Shown here piece after piece: positions 27,141-34,912 of a stretch of DNA of 64,000 bases; positions within the stretch are counted from its first letter, which is position 1; each line of letters begins with the position of its first letter. The notes under the pieces were generated by a model that saw only the letters and a program-made list of their open reading frames with translations, was not told the origin of the DNA and searched no databases. The translations under genes and the position numbers were made by a program. Source of the DNA: Bradyrhizobium paxllaeri. Lineage in GTDB: Bacteria > Pseudomonadota > Alphaproteobacteria > Rhizobiales > Xanthobacteraceae. The stretch spans positions 1,178,001-1,242,000 of the forward strand of contig NZ_CP042968.1 in the NCBI RefSeq assembly GCF_001693515.2. The letters run 5' to 3'.

Positions 27141-27159
27141 TTCGCAAATGCGAAGAGAG

Positions 27160-28410
27160 TCAGTACTTCTTACACTCCGGAACCGTCCGGCTCGGCAGGC
27201 CGATCTTGGAGAAGACCGCAGGGTCATAGCCAAGCGTCTGGTTCACGTTCGGGATCACCTTCACGACCTTGCTGAACAAGGCGCCCTTGCCGTCATCCAC
27301 CACCTCGGTGACGAAGTTGGTGCCGATGGCCTGACGGTTGGAGTCAAGCTTGATCTTGCCGTTGGGCGCGTCGAGCTCGATCTTGGCCAGCGCTTCCCTG
27401 TATTTCGCCTGGTTGTTGCTGAGATCGCCGTTGACCTGACGCAGCGCGAGGATCAGCGCCGCCGTCGAGTTGTAGTAGTTGGTGGCGAGCAGTGACGGGC
27501 TCGGGAAGCGTTTGTTTGGCGGGAAGGCGTCCTGATAGGCCTTCACGAACTTCTGCCAGCCCGGATCCTCCCAGGTGTCGGCCTGGCCGCTCGCGGCAAT
27601 GGTGCCGAGCAGCGCGTTCTTGGCGTTGCCCTTGGCGGAAAGAATGGTCTGGTCGACCATGATCGAGCCGCCCATCAAATGCGCCTTGCCGCCGGCCTGC
27701 TGGTACTGATTCAGGAAGTTGACGGCGTCGGCGCCGCCGAGGCCGAGGTAGATCGCATCGACGTCGTCGGGCAGAGCGGCAATGACCGAGGCAAAGTCCT
27801 TGGTGCCGAGCGGCACCCATTGCCGGTTGGTGACCTTTCCGCCGGCGCCGCAGAATTCGAGCACGAGCCCGAACACCTGCGTATAGATGAACGAATAGTC
27901 TTCGCCGACTGTCGCTATCTTTCGGTAACCCTTGGTTTCATAGGCGTATTTGCCGAGGCCCACCTGCCACTGGGCGCCGTCCATGTTGTAGCGGAAGAAG
28001 TTCGGCGCGGGATCGACAAAGGTGGTTTCCTGCGCGCCGGAAGCGGCGTTGATGAAGGTTAGTTCCGGGCGCGTCTTGGCAAAGTTCTTGACCGCGATGC
28101 CTTCGTCACCGGACAGGGGTGAAAGCAGGATCTGGACCTTGTCCTGTTCGATCAGCTTGCGCACGGCACGAACCGCGGAATCGGGCGTGGCATCCGTCGA
28201 CGCGATGATGAATTCGATTTCCTTGTCGCCGACCTTCTTGCCGAGCGTGTTGATGGCCGTCTGATGTCCGCGTATGCCGTCCTCGCCGAGCACGGTATAG
28301 GTGCCTTCGAGCGTCGCGGTGACGCCGACCTTGATTTTCTCCTGGGCTATGGCGGCGCTGGAAAGCAACAGGCTGCTCAGCGCGACCAGTCCCGCACAGC
28401 TTTTAAACAT
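27160..28410 (-). CDS. Liv-type periplasmic ABC substrate-binding protein
   Basis: A 416-residue binding protein with a clear signal peptide (MFKSCAGLVALSSLLLSSAAIAQ) and the type-I periplasmic-binding fold: GVTATLEGTYTVLGEDGIRG at the N terminus, DATPDSAVRAVRKLI, then hinge and C-terminal lobe. Start at 28410 (GGGAGGGG before it); the upstream frame is non-coding. It is the first gene of the long minus-strand cluster and supplies the Liv permeases downstream. The ligand is unknown. A single C-terminal Cys-Lys-Lys-Tyr end is unremarkable. Confidence 0.9.
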   Translation of the reverse strand: MFKSCAGLVALSSLLLSSAAIAQEKIKVGVTATLEGTYTVLGEDGIRGHQTAINTLGKKVGDKEIEFIIASTDATPDSAVRAVRKLIEQDKVQILLSPLSGDEGIAVKNFAKTRPELTFINAASGAQETTFVDPAPNFFRYNMDGAQWQVGLGKYAYETKGYRKIATVGEDYSFIYTQVFGLVLEFCGAGGKVTNRQWVPLGTKDFASVIAALPDDVDAIYLGLGGADAVNFLNQYQQAGGKAHLMGGSIMVDQTILSAKGNAKNALLGTIAASGQADTWEDPGWQKFVKAYQDAFPPNKRFPSPSLLATNYYNSTAALILALRQVNGDLSNNQAKYREALAKIELDAPNGKIKLDSNRQAIGTNFVTEVVDDGKGALFSKVVKVIPNVNQTLGYDPAVFSKIGLPSRTVPECKKY

Positions 28411-28741
28411 CGAACCCCTCCCTTGTATCGCCGGTTTTTGTATCGTCAGGTCGTTCCAAACCCGCCATGCCGTGGATGGCCGATTGCTTGATCGTGCAGC
28501 CGGAATGCATGGCGACCGGGACCGCCGGGCGAAAACTAGCTGATGACGAGGGCTGCGCACGCAGCTTCACCTCTCACAACTTGACCGGTAGTCTCATTTT
28601 GCATGTTGCGCCGCGACGTGGTTTGCAATGATCGAGGGTCGTGATCGAAGATGTTGGTGCGCAAGGACGACGCAATAAGTCCCTGATTTCGCTGGCAAGC
28701 CACGCTGTTTGAAAAGTTGGCGTTTCCGCGGATATGAACGA
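28411..28741. other. Divergent intergenic region between binding-protein gene and DUF2066 gene
   Basis: About 330 bases hold the promoters of the left cluster (minus strand) and of the DUF2066 gene (plus strand). Apart from the binding-protein Shine-Dalgarno and a direct repeat next to it (listed separately), I see no gene and no confident promoter hexamers. It is the natural place for the AraC regulator to act on the cluster. Confidence 0.5.
28423..28445 (-). promoter_or_regulatory. Direct repeat CGATACAA x2 before the binding-protein gene
   Basis: Read on the minus strand, CGATACAA occurs twice with starts 15 bases apart, just before the GGGAGGGG Shine-Dalgarno of the binding-protein gene. 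Direct repeats of this size can be AraC-type sites, but the closeness to the start codon would put them in the leader, so the match is only suggestive. Confidence 0.3.
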
Positions 28742-29623
28742 ATGCCCAGAAGCAAACACATGACCGAAGAGAACAGCATCCGGAAGCGGAACCGCGCGAT
28801 TGTCAGGACATTGCTTGCAGCCGTCTCGATCTGGTGCGCCGGCAGCATGGCCGGCGTGGGCGCCGAGCTTTATCGCACGAAGGTCACCGTGACGGGACAG
28901 GGCGAAGCGAACCGCATTGCCGGCTTCGCGACATGCCTGGAAGATGTCCTCATCAAGGTCTCCGGCGCGCAGAAGCTTGCCGGTGACCGGCGGTTGGCAG
29001 CCTACAAATCGAAAGCAAAGGATTTTGTCACGACCTTCAGCTATCGCGATCAATTCCTTGGCAAACCCATTCGCGACGAGCAGGGCACCCGCGATCGGCC
29101 CTATGACCTCACGGTCGATTTCGAGGAAAGCAAGATCGACGAGATTCTGAGGAAGCTCGGGCTCAAACCCTGGCTTTCACACCGTCCGGTACTTGCGGTC
29201 TTTGTCGCGATGGAGCAGGGCCCAAGGAAGTTTGTCGTGACCATCGATGGAACCCAGTCCGACCTGCAGCGCGACGCGCTGCTCGCCGCGGCTGACAAGC
29301 GCGGCATGCTTATCGTGCTGCCCGGCGCGGCGGCTTTGGCGAAATCGAACATCACTGGCGAGACGCTGGGGAAGACGCCCTTGTCGGCGCTTGCGCCTGT
29401 TGCAGCCGAGCAGGACGCGGAGGCCGTTCTGACCGGGCGACTGGTCTGGGATGACCGGCAGCTCGGCTGGGCCACGCAGTGGCAGATCGATTGGGCCGGC
29501 CGGACGCACCGCTGGCAGGTTAGCGGCGTGACGTTCGATGAAGCCTTCCGGCGCGGCATCGGCGGCGCGGCGCAAGTTCTGTCCGGGCAATACCAGTCGG
29601 GGCAGACGCCTGCGTTACGGTGA
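28742..29623 (+). CDS. DUF2066 domain-containing exported protein
   Basis: A 293-residue protein with an N-terminal hydrophobic segment (about residues 18-38) resembling a signal peptide or anchor, then AELYRTKVTVTGQGEANR, the start of a DUF2066 domain (CLEDVLIKVSGAQKLAGD). The rest carries a repeated beta-rich region with no catalytic motif. Possible starts are TTG 28709, ATG 28742 and ATG 28760; none has a strong Shine-Dalgarno and I use the middle one. It probably acts in the periplasm. It is convergent with the MATE gene, 14 bases apart, and functionally unrelated to its neighbours as far as can be seen. Confidence 0.7.
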   Translation: MPRSKHMTEENSIRKRNRAIVRTLLAAVSIWCAGSMAGVGAELYRTKVTVTGQGEANRIAGFATCLEDVLIKVSGAQKLAGDRRLAAYKSKAKDFVTTFSYRDQFLGKPIRDEQGTRDRPYDLTVDFEESKIDEILRKLGLKPWLSHRPVLAVFVAMEQGPRKFVVTIDGTQSDLQRDALLAAADKRGMLIVLPGAAALAKSNITGETLGKTPLSALAPVAAEQDAEAVLTGRLVWDDRQLGWATQWQIDWAGRTHRWQVSGVTFDEAFRRGIGGAAQVLSGQYQSGQTPALR

Positions 29624-29637
29624 TCCGTGCCGGGGGA

Positions 29638-31074
29638 TTATTTCGAAGCCTGACTGGCTGGCCCCCAGCCACGGAGCCACAGCGCGGATGCGACGATGCC
29701 GCCGGAAATCAGGGAGCCCGCCGCCACGGTGATGAAGAGTTCACGCAATCCTCCACCCAGACCGGCAACGACGATCCAGCCTAGCCCCGCCGCGACGATC
29801 AGCCGGACGGCTCCTCCGAGAACCGGCCACATCACGCGGCCAGCGCCTTGCCCGGCGAAATAGAGCAGCATCCCGAGGCCGGCCACGCCGTAGAACGGCG
29901 CGACGATGCGGAAATAGGTCGAGCCGGCGGCAAGAACCTCGGGCTCGGTGCTGAACAGCGTCAGCCATGCCTGTGGAAATATCGTCACGACAAGTCCGAG
30001 CAGCTCGGTGACACCGGCTGCAAACAACGCGGCAACCCAGGCGATGCGCTCCGCCCTTCCGATCTGGCCCGCTCCGATGTTCACGCCGACCATGGTGAGC
30101 GCCGCGCTGCCCAGTGCGAACAGCAGCGGGATCTGGATGTAGTCGAGGCGCGAGGCTATGCCGTAGCCTGCGATGGCGTCGGTGCCGAACAGCCCGACGG
30201 CGCCGGTGACGAGAACGACGGTCAGATTGGACTGGATGGTGCCGATCGCCGATAACCCGCCGACGCCAAGGATATCGCCGAGCAGTCGCAACTTGACGAG
30301 GCGGATGTCGAACGGCAGGCGCAGCGAGGTTCGGGCGGAGCGCATGTAGGCGATCAGCACGAACGTGCCGACGAGATAATAGACGATGACGGCAATGCCG
30401 GCTCCGGTTACGCCGAGCTGAGGAAAGGTCCCCCAGCCGAAGATCAAGGCCGGTGAAAGCGGAAGCAGCACGAACACGCCCAGCAGAATGACGGCGGCCG
30501 GCGCGACGGTGTTGCCCGCGCCGCGAAGTGCCGCCGCCAGAAGGCTCACGATCCAGACCAGGACCGCTCCGGAGAAGATGACGTGGCCATATTCGAGGGC
30601 TGCATCGAGTGCTTCGGCCTGGCCGCCGAGCAACCGGTAGACGGTCTCGCCAAACATCCATTCGGCGCCGGCAAAGATGATGCCGAAAGCAATGGCGAGA
30701 ACGAGTGCGTTGAGTGCAAGCGCCTCGGCTTCGGCCGTTTTGCCGGCGCCGATCGCACGTGCGATCGCTGACGCGACGCCGCCACCGATGCCGCCATTCG
30801 ACATCATCTGCATCAGCATGAAGATGGGAAATACCAGCGTGACACCCGCGAGAGTTTCCGTTCCGAGGAAGCTGACGAAATAGGTTTCCGCGATCCCGAC
30901 AAAGGTTTGCACGATCATGACCACGAGCGTCGGCAAAGCGAGCTTCAGGAGCGTCGGCAGCACCGGCCCGTCGAGCATGGCCTTCTTGACGTTCACCGCT
31001 TCGTCTTCTTTTCGGCTGCCGGCAACAGCTACCGGTCGCGGCAAGGACGGTTGTTGGGAGGGGAGGGTTGTCAT
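29638..31074 (-). CDS. MATE-family multidrug/toxin exporter
   Basis: A 478-residue protein with twelve hydrophobic helices in two similar halves, each opening with a LPTLLKLALPTLVVM-type or related segment, as in the NorM/DinF MATE family. The N-terminal 30 residues are a polar Pro/Gln-rich tail. It uses an H+ or Na+ gradient to export cationic or hydrophobic compounds. Its ATG overlaps the epoxide-hydrolase-like stop by four bases, so enzyme and exporter are co-translated and probably both under the TetR regulator divergent from them. Confidence 0.9.
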   Translation of the reverse strand: MTTLPSQQPSLPRPVAVAGSRKEDEAVNVKKAMLDGPVLPTLLKLALPTLVVMIVQTFVGIAETYFVSFLGTETLAGVTLVFPIFMLMQMMSNGGIGGGVASAIARAIGAGKTAEAEALALNALVLAIAFGIIFAGAEWMFGETVYRLLGGQAEALDAALEYGHVIFSGAVLVWIVSLLAAALRGAGNTVAPAAVILLGVFVLLPLSPALIFGWGTFPQLGVTGAGIAVIVYYLVGTFVLIAYMRSARTSLRLPFDIRLVKLRLLGDILGVGGLSAIGTIQSNLTVVLVTGAVGLFGTDAIAGYGIASRLDYIQIPLLFALGSAALTMVGVNIGAGQIGRAERIAWVAALFAAGVTELLGLVVTIFPQAWLTLFSTEPEVLAAGSTYFRIVAPFYGVAGLGMLLYFAGQGAGRVMWPVLGGAVRLIVAAGLGWIVVAGLGGGLRELFITVAAGSLISGGIVASALWLRGWGPASQASK

Positions 31075-32186
31075 CGTCGGCTCGGCAGGTCTCGAATAAA
31101 CTCCACCAGCGCGGTGCTGACCTCGTTCGGTCGCTCCTGCTGGGTCCAGTGGCCGCAGCCCGGAAGCATCTGAATCTTGCGCAGGCTGGGAACGAAATTC
31201 TTCTGGTTGGCGAGCAACTGGTCCGTGCCGGGTAAGGCGAGCAGGAAGTCGCGATCGCCGGCGATGTAGAGCGCCGGCACTGTCACCTGCAGGCCGGCCA
31301 TCGCGCCGGTGATTTCCCAGTTGCGATCGATGTTGCGGTAATAGTTGAGCGCGCCGCGGAAGCCGGTGCGTTTGAATTCCTCGCCGTAAAAGTCGATGTC
31401 GCTTTCGTCGAGCCAGGATGGCAGGGTCTTGGGCGCGCCGGGTCCTTGCAGAAATCCGCCACCCTTCGGCACCATGCTGAGGTTCAGCGGAGGTCCGCCT
31501 GCAGCGACGGAAGCGCGTGCCGCAGCCACGCCGTCGCCGGACGCGCCGAACAGCATGTTGCGAATGGTTGCGCGCGGATCGCGTCCGAGCTCCGCTTCGG
31601 CGGGACCGGGCTCCATGAAATAGAGCTGATAGAATTGCGCAGTCTCCGTGCGCGGCATAAGACTTGTGGGCGGCGCCTTGCCGCGCGGGCGGAACGGGAC
31701 GCTGAGCGCTGCGACCGCCCTGAACCGGTCGGGCCGCATCAGGGCCGCCTGCCAGGCGATGCTGGCGCCCCAGTCATGACCGACGATGACGGCGGTCGCT
31801 GCGCCCAGGACATCGAGAATGCCGACCATGTCGCCGACGAGATGCAGGATCGTGTACTGGTCGATCGCCTGCGGCGCATCGCTCTTGCCGTAGCCGCGCA
31901 GATCGGGCGCGACGACCCGGAATCCGGCAGCGGCCAGCGCGTCGATCTGATGCCGCCAGGAGAACCAGGATTCGGGGAAGCCGTGCACCAGCAGCACCAG
32001 CGGTCCTTCGCCCTGTTCAGCGATGTTGAGGCGGATGCCGTTGCACTCGATGATCCGTTGCGTCGTCCTGCTCATTTTTCCATCCCGTTCCGATGTTGCT
32101 GCGAATGCGCTTGACGAGATCGCGTCAGGGGCAATCCGCGATGCGAGCGGCGCCAATGCCGCGGCCAATAGCTGACGTCTGTTCAT
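31071..32186 (-). CDS. Alpha/beta hydrolase, epoxide-hydrolase-like, with Tat-like leader
   Basis: A 371-residue protein. It starts MNRRQLLAAALAPLAS, a twin-arginine-like leader, preceded by GGAGGAAA. The catalytic part has the oxyanion HGFPESWFSW, the nucleophile elbow GHDWGAS (Asp nucleophile, as in epoxide hydrolases and dehalogenases), the late acid AGDRDFL and the histidine CGHWTQQE. Asp in place of Ser and the HGFPE motif favour soluble epoxide hydrolase. Coupled to a MATE pump and next to a divergent TetR gene, it looks like a detoxification unit. An internal ATG at residue 67 (MSRTTQRII) would give a cytoplasmic form. Confidence 0.87.
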   Translation of the reverse strand: MNRRQLLAAALAPLASRIAPDAISSSAFAATSERDGKMSRTTQRIIECNGIRLNIAEQGEGPLVLLVHGFPESWFSWRHQIDALAAAGFRVVAPDLRGYGKSDAPQAIDQYTILHLVGDMVGILDVLGAATAVIVGHDWGASIAWQAALMRPDRFRAVAALSVPFRPRGKAPPTSLMPRTETAQFYQLYFMEPGPAEAELGRDPRATIRNMLFGASGDGVAAARASVAAGGPPLNLSMVPKGGGFLQGPGAPKTLPSWLDESDIDFYGEEFKRTGFRGALNYYRNIDRNWEITGAMAGLQVTVPALYIAGDRDFLLALPGTDQLLANQKNFVPSLRKIQMLPGCGHWTQQERPNEVSTALVEFIRDLPSRR

Positions 32187-32255
32187 GGTGTTTCCTCCGG
32201 CCAGGCCTGCGCGCGGGCAGCGACTGGCGATGCCTTTACCGTCACCGTCGGTTTT

Positions 32256-32303
32256 GGTACTGTATGGTACCACAGGATTCGATATATGGTACCAATGGGT
32301 ACC
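32256..32303. promoter_or_regulatory. Putative TetR operator: four GGTAC(C) half-sites
   Basis: GGTAC occurs at 32256, and GGTACC at 32266, 32288 and 32298. Starts are 10, 22 and 10 bases apart, so all lie on one face of the helix. The array lies between the divergent epoxide-hydrolase and TetR genes, 14 bases before the TetR ATG, and would let one repressor control both. GGTACC is itself palindromic. Confidence 0.75.
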
Positions 32304-32316
32304 ACGTCAAGCGGGA

Positions 32317-32961
32317 ATGATGTCGATGAGTCCAAGGATGAAACCGCGTGAGGAGGAGGCCGATGGTGCCGCCGTCCGGAAGAGGATTCTCGGCGCGGCC
32401 ATGGCGGCGTTCATGGAGGGCGGTTACGCGCAGACCAGCACGCTGGAGATCGCGACGCGTGCGCGCGTTTCGAAACGCGAGCTTTATTCGCTGTTCGGCA
32501 ACAAGGAAGCGATGCTGGTCGCCTGCATCACCGAGCGCGCCCAGCGGTTGAAAGCGCCGGCCGATCTGCCCGAGCTGCGCGACAGGGAAACCCTGGCCAA
32601 TGTGCTTATCGCCTTTGGAACGAAGCTTCTGACGGAAACGACCGATCCGGTCGTTGTCGCCGTGTTCCGGCTGGCGATCTCGGAAACCGTGCATGCGCCA
32701 AAGGTTGCGCAAGCCCTGGAATCGATCGCGCGCAAGCCAACGCGCGATTCATTGTGCGAGATCGTGGCAAAGGCGAGGGCAGCCGGGCTCTGCGATGGCG
32801 ATGAAGTAGTGATGACCGAACAATTCCTGGGGCTGCTCTGGGGTGATCTGATGACCGGCCTGTTGCTTCAGGCGGCCGATCGCCCGGGCGCCGGCGAAAT
32901 CGCGCGACGGGCGCGAGAGGCGACGATGGGGTTTCTAAGTATCCATCCGAAGCCCAGGTAA
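32317..32961 (+). CDS. TetR/AcrR-family transcriptional regulator
   Basis: A 214-residue regulator with an N-terminal helix-turn-helix (about residues 14-60: RKRILGAAMAAFMEGGYAQTSTLEIATRARVSKRELYSLFGNKEAM split by the usual turn) and an all-helical ligand domain ending with a TetR_C-type region. I start at the ATG at 32317; others at 32326 and 32338 are possible. It is divergent from the epoxide-hydrolase/MATE operon and next to a clear four-site operator, so it most likely represses that operon and itself until a substrate of the pump or enzyme binds. Confidence 0.9.
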   Translation: MMSMSPRMKPREEEADGAAVRKRILGAAMAAFMEGGYAQTSTLEIATRARVSKRELYSLFGNKEAMLVACITERAQRLKAPADLPELRDRETLANVLIAFGTKLLTETTDPVVVAVFRLAISETVHAPKVAQALESIARKPTRDSLCEIVAKARAAGLCDGDEVVMTEQFLGLLWGDLMTGLLLQAADRPGAGEIARRAREATMGFLSIHPKPR

Positions 32962-33084
32962 CATCATCCGTCTTCGCCGGCAGGCGGATATTGCGATCTC
33001 GAATGATCTGCCGTTTTGGCTTGACCGCGGTGTGCGGTATTTCTACGTCCATTCGGATCCGTTCTTCATGAAGAAGGTTGTACC

Positions 33085-33852
33085 GTGGCATTTGAACTGT
33101 TCAATCTCGCCGGCAAACGAGCGCTCGTCACCGGATCGTCCCAGGGGATCGGGCTCGCTATCGCGCGGGGGCTCGCCGAGCACGGCGCTGCCGTCGTCCT
33201 GAACGGGCGGGAGCGCAGCAAGCTCGAGGCCGCCGCCGCGAGTCTGACCGCAGCCGGCTACGCAGTTGCGGTCGCCGGCTTCGATGTGACCGTCGCCGAG
33301 GATGTTCGCGAAGGCATTGCCACCATCGAACGGACCAATGGGCCGATCGATATTCTCGTCAACAATGCCGGCATGCAGTTTCGTACTCCGCTGGAGGATT
33401 TTCCCGCGGAGAAGTGGGAGCAATTGCTCAGGACCAATGTCTCGAGCGCCTTCTACGTCGGTCAGGCCGTCGCGCGCCACATGATCCCGCGCGGAAAGGG
33501 CAAGATCATCAACATCGCCTCCGTTCAGAGCGAGTTGGCGCGGCCGGGCATTGCCCCGTACACCGCGACCAAGGGAGCGATCAAGAACCTCACCCGCGGC
33601 ATGTGCGCCGATTGGGCCAAACACGGGCTGCAGATCAATGCCATCGCGCCGGGCTACTTCAAGACTCCGCTGAACCAGGCGCTGGTCGATGATCCCGAAT
33701 TTTCGGCGTGGCTGGAGAAACGGACGCCGGCCTCCCGCTGGGGCAATGTGGACGAATTGATTGGCGCTGCCGTTTTCCTGTCAGGAGATGCCTCGTCCTT
33801 CGTCAACGGTCACACGCTTTATGTCGACGGCGGCATCACGACCTGTCTTTGA
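33085..33852 (+). CDS. SDR-family oxidoreductase, gluconate 5-dehydrogenase-like
   Basis: A 255-residue classical short-chain dehydrogenase: TGSSQGIG cofactor loop (residues 16-23), NNAG (about 93-96), Ser at NIASVQS, and the YTATK Tyr/Lys pair (Y-x3-K). FELFNLAGKRALVTG at the start and the INAIAPGYFKTPLN loop are typical of the gluconate 5-dehydrogenase/IdnO group, so it probably interconverts a sugar acid and its keto form with NAD(P)H. The GTG start at 33085 follows AAGAAGG. It is convergent with the TRAP operon, for which sugar acids are common ligands, so the two may work together. Confidence 0.86.
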   Translation: MAFELFNLAGKRALVTGSSQGIGLAIARGLAEHGAAVVLNGRERSKLEAAAASLTAAGYAVAVAGFDVTVAEDVREGIATIERTNGPIDILVNNAGMQFRTPLEDFPAEKWEQLLRTNVSSAFYVGQAVARHMIPRGKGKIINIASVQSELARPGIAPYTATKGAIKNLTRGMCADWAKHGLQINAIAPGYFKTPLNQALVDDPEFSAWLEKRTPASRWGNVDELIGAAVFLSGDASSFVNGHTLYVDGGITTCL

Positions 33853-33866
33853 CCCGCTTCGGTCGC

Positions 33867-33902
33867 AAAAAAATAGCGTCCGGCGATCAACGCCGGACGC
33901 TA
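33867..33902 (-). terminator. Rho-independent terminator of the TRAP operon
   Basis: A perfect 12-base stem (33874-33885 with 33891-33902) with a 5-base loop. On the minus strand it is followed by seven T residues (A7 at 33867-33873 on the plus strand), so it ends the TRAP operon 22 bases past the binding-protein stop. The hairpin may also slow plus-strand transcription from the SDR gene. Confidence 0.88.
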
Positions 33903-33924
33903 CGAGCCCACAATAAGGAGGACC

Positions 33925-34899
33925 TTACTTCTTATACGTAGCGATCACGGCCTCGCCATCGGCGCCGGCCTTCTTGAGCCAATCGGCCGTCAACTGCTCG
34001 CCGATCTTCTCGAGTCCCGTCTTCAACGCCGGCGGTGGCGGCAGCACCTTCATCTTGTTGGCCTGAAGCTGTTCGAGATACCACTTCGCCTTTTCTTCCG
34101 CGAGCTTCCAGCCGCGTTCTTCGGCGACCGCCGCCGCCTTGAGGATCGCCTCCTGGGTCGGCTTGTCGAGTGCGTCGAACGCCGCCTTGTTCACGAAGGT
34201 GACGTTCTTCGGAATCCAGGCCTGCGTATCATAGAAATGCGTCATGGTTTCCCAGGACTTGCTGTCATAGCCCGTCGAGCCCGAGGTCATGAACGCGTTC
34301 ACGACGCCGGTCGCCAGTGCCTGCGGCAGTTCGGCGGCCTGGATGGTGACGGGCTGTGCGCCGACAAGCTCGGCGATGCGCGAGGTGCCGACGTTATACG
34401 CGCGCCACTTCAGGCCTTTCATATCCTCAACCGTGTTGAGATCCTTCTTGGCATAGATGCCCTGCGGACCCCACGGCACCGCGAACAGCAGCATGAGTCC
34501 CTGCGAGGCGAGCTTCTTTTCGATCGCGGGTTTCGACGCGAGCCACAGCTTCTTGGCCGCCGGGTAGCTCGTCGACAGGAACGGGATGACGTCGATGCCG
34601 AACATCGGATCCTCGTTCTCGTGCAGCGAGATCAGGACCTCGCCCGCCTGCGCCTGTCCGGTCGCGACCGCGCGCTTGATTTCCGGCGCCTTGAACAGCG
34701 ATGCCGCGGGATGCACGGTGATCTGCAGCTTGTTGCCGGTGGCGTCGGCAACGTCCTTCGCGAACGCAATCAGGTTCACCGAATGCGGATTGTCCGCCGG
34801 ATAGGCCGCGGGAAGATTCCATTTTGTCTGCGCCATTGCGGGAGCGGCGAGCGCCGCGACGCAGGCGGCCAATGCGCAGGTCTTTATGAGTTTGAACAT
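33925..34899 (-). CDS. TRAP transporter substrate-binding protein (DctP family)
   Basis: A 324-residue periplasmic protein with a signal peptide (cleavage after AAPAMA, residue 23) and the DctP fold: KWNLPAAYPADNPHS, the LKWRAYNVGTSRI arginine segment that normally grips a carboxylate, and VTFVNKAAFDAL in the second lobe. It is the last gene of a three-gene TRAP operon (small permease, large permease, binding protein) followed by a strong terminator. Its ligand is likely an organic or sugar acid. Confidence 0.92.
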   Translation of the reverse strand: MFKLIKTCALAACVAALAAPAMAQTKWNLPAAYPADNPHSVNLIAFAKDVADATGNKLQITVHPAASLFKAPEIKRAVATGQAQAGEVLISLHENEDPMFGIDVIPFLSTSYPAAKKLWLASKPAIEKKLASQGLMLLFAVPWGPQGIYAKKDLNTVEDMKGLKWRAYNVGTSRIAELVGAQPVTIQAAELPQALATGVVNAFMTSGSTGYDSKSWETMTHFYDTQAWIPKNVTFVNKAAFDALDKPTQEAILKAAAVAEERGWKLAEEKAKWYLEQLQANKMKVLPPPPALKTGLEKIGEQLTADWLKKAGADGEAVIATYKK

Positions 34900-34912
34900 G
34901 ACAAATACCTCT

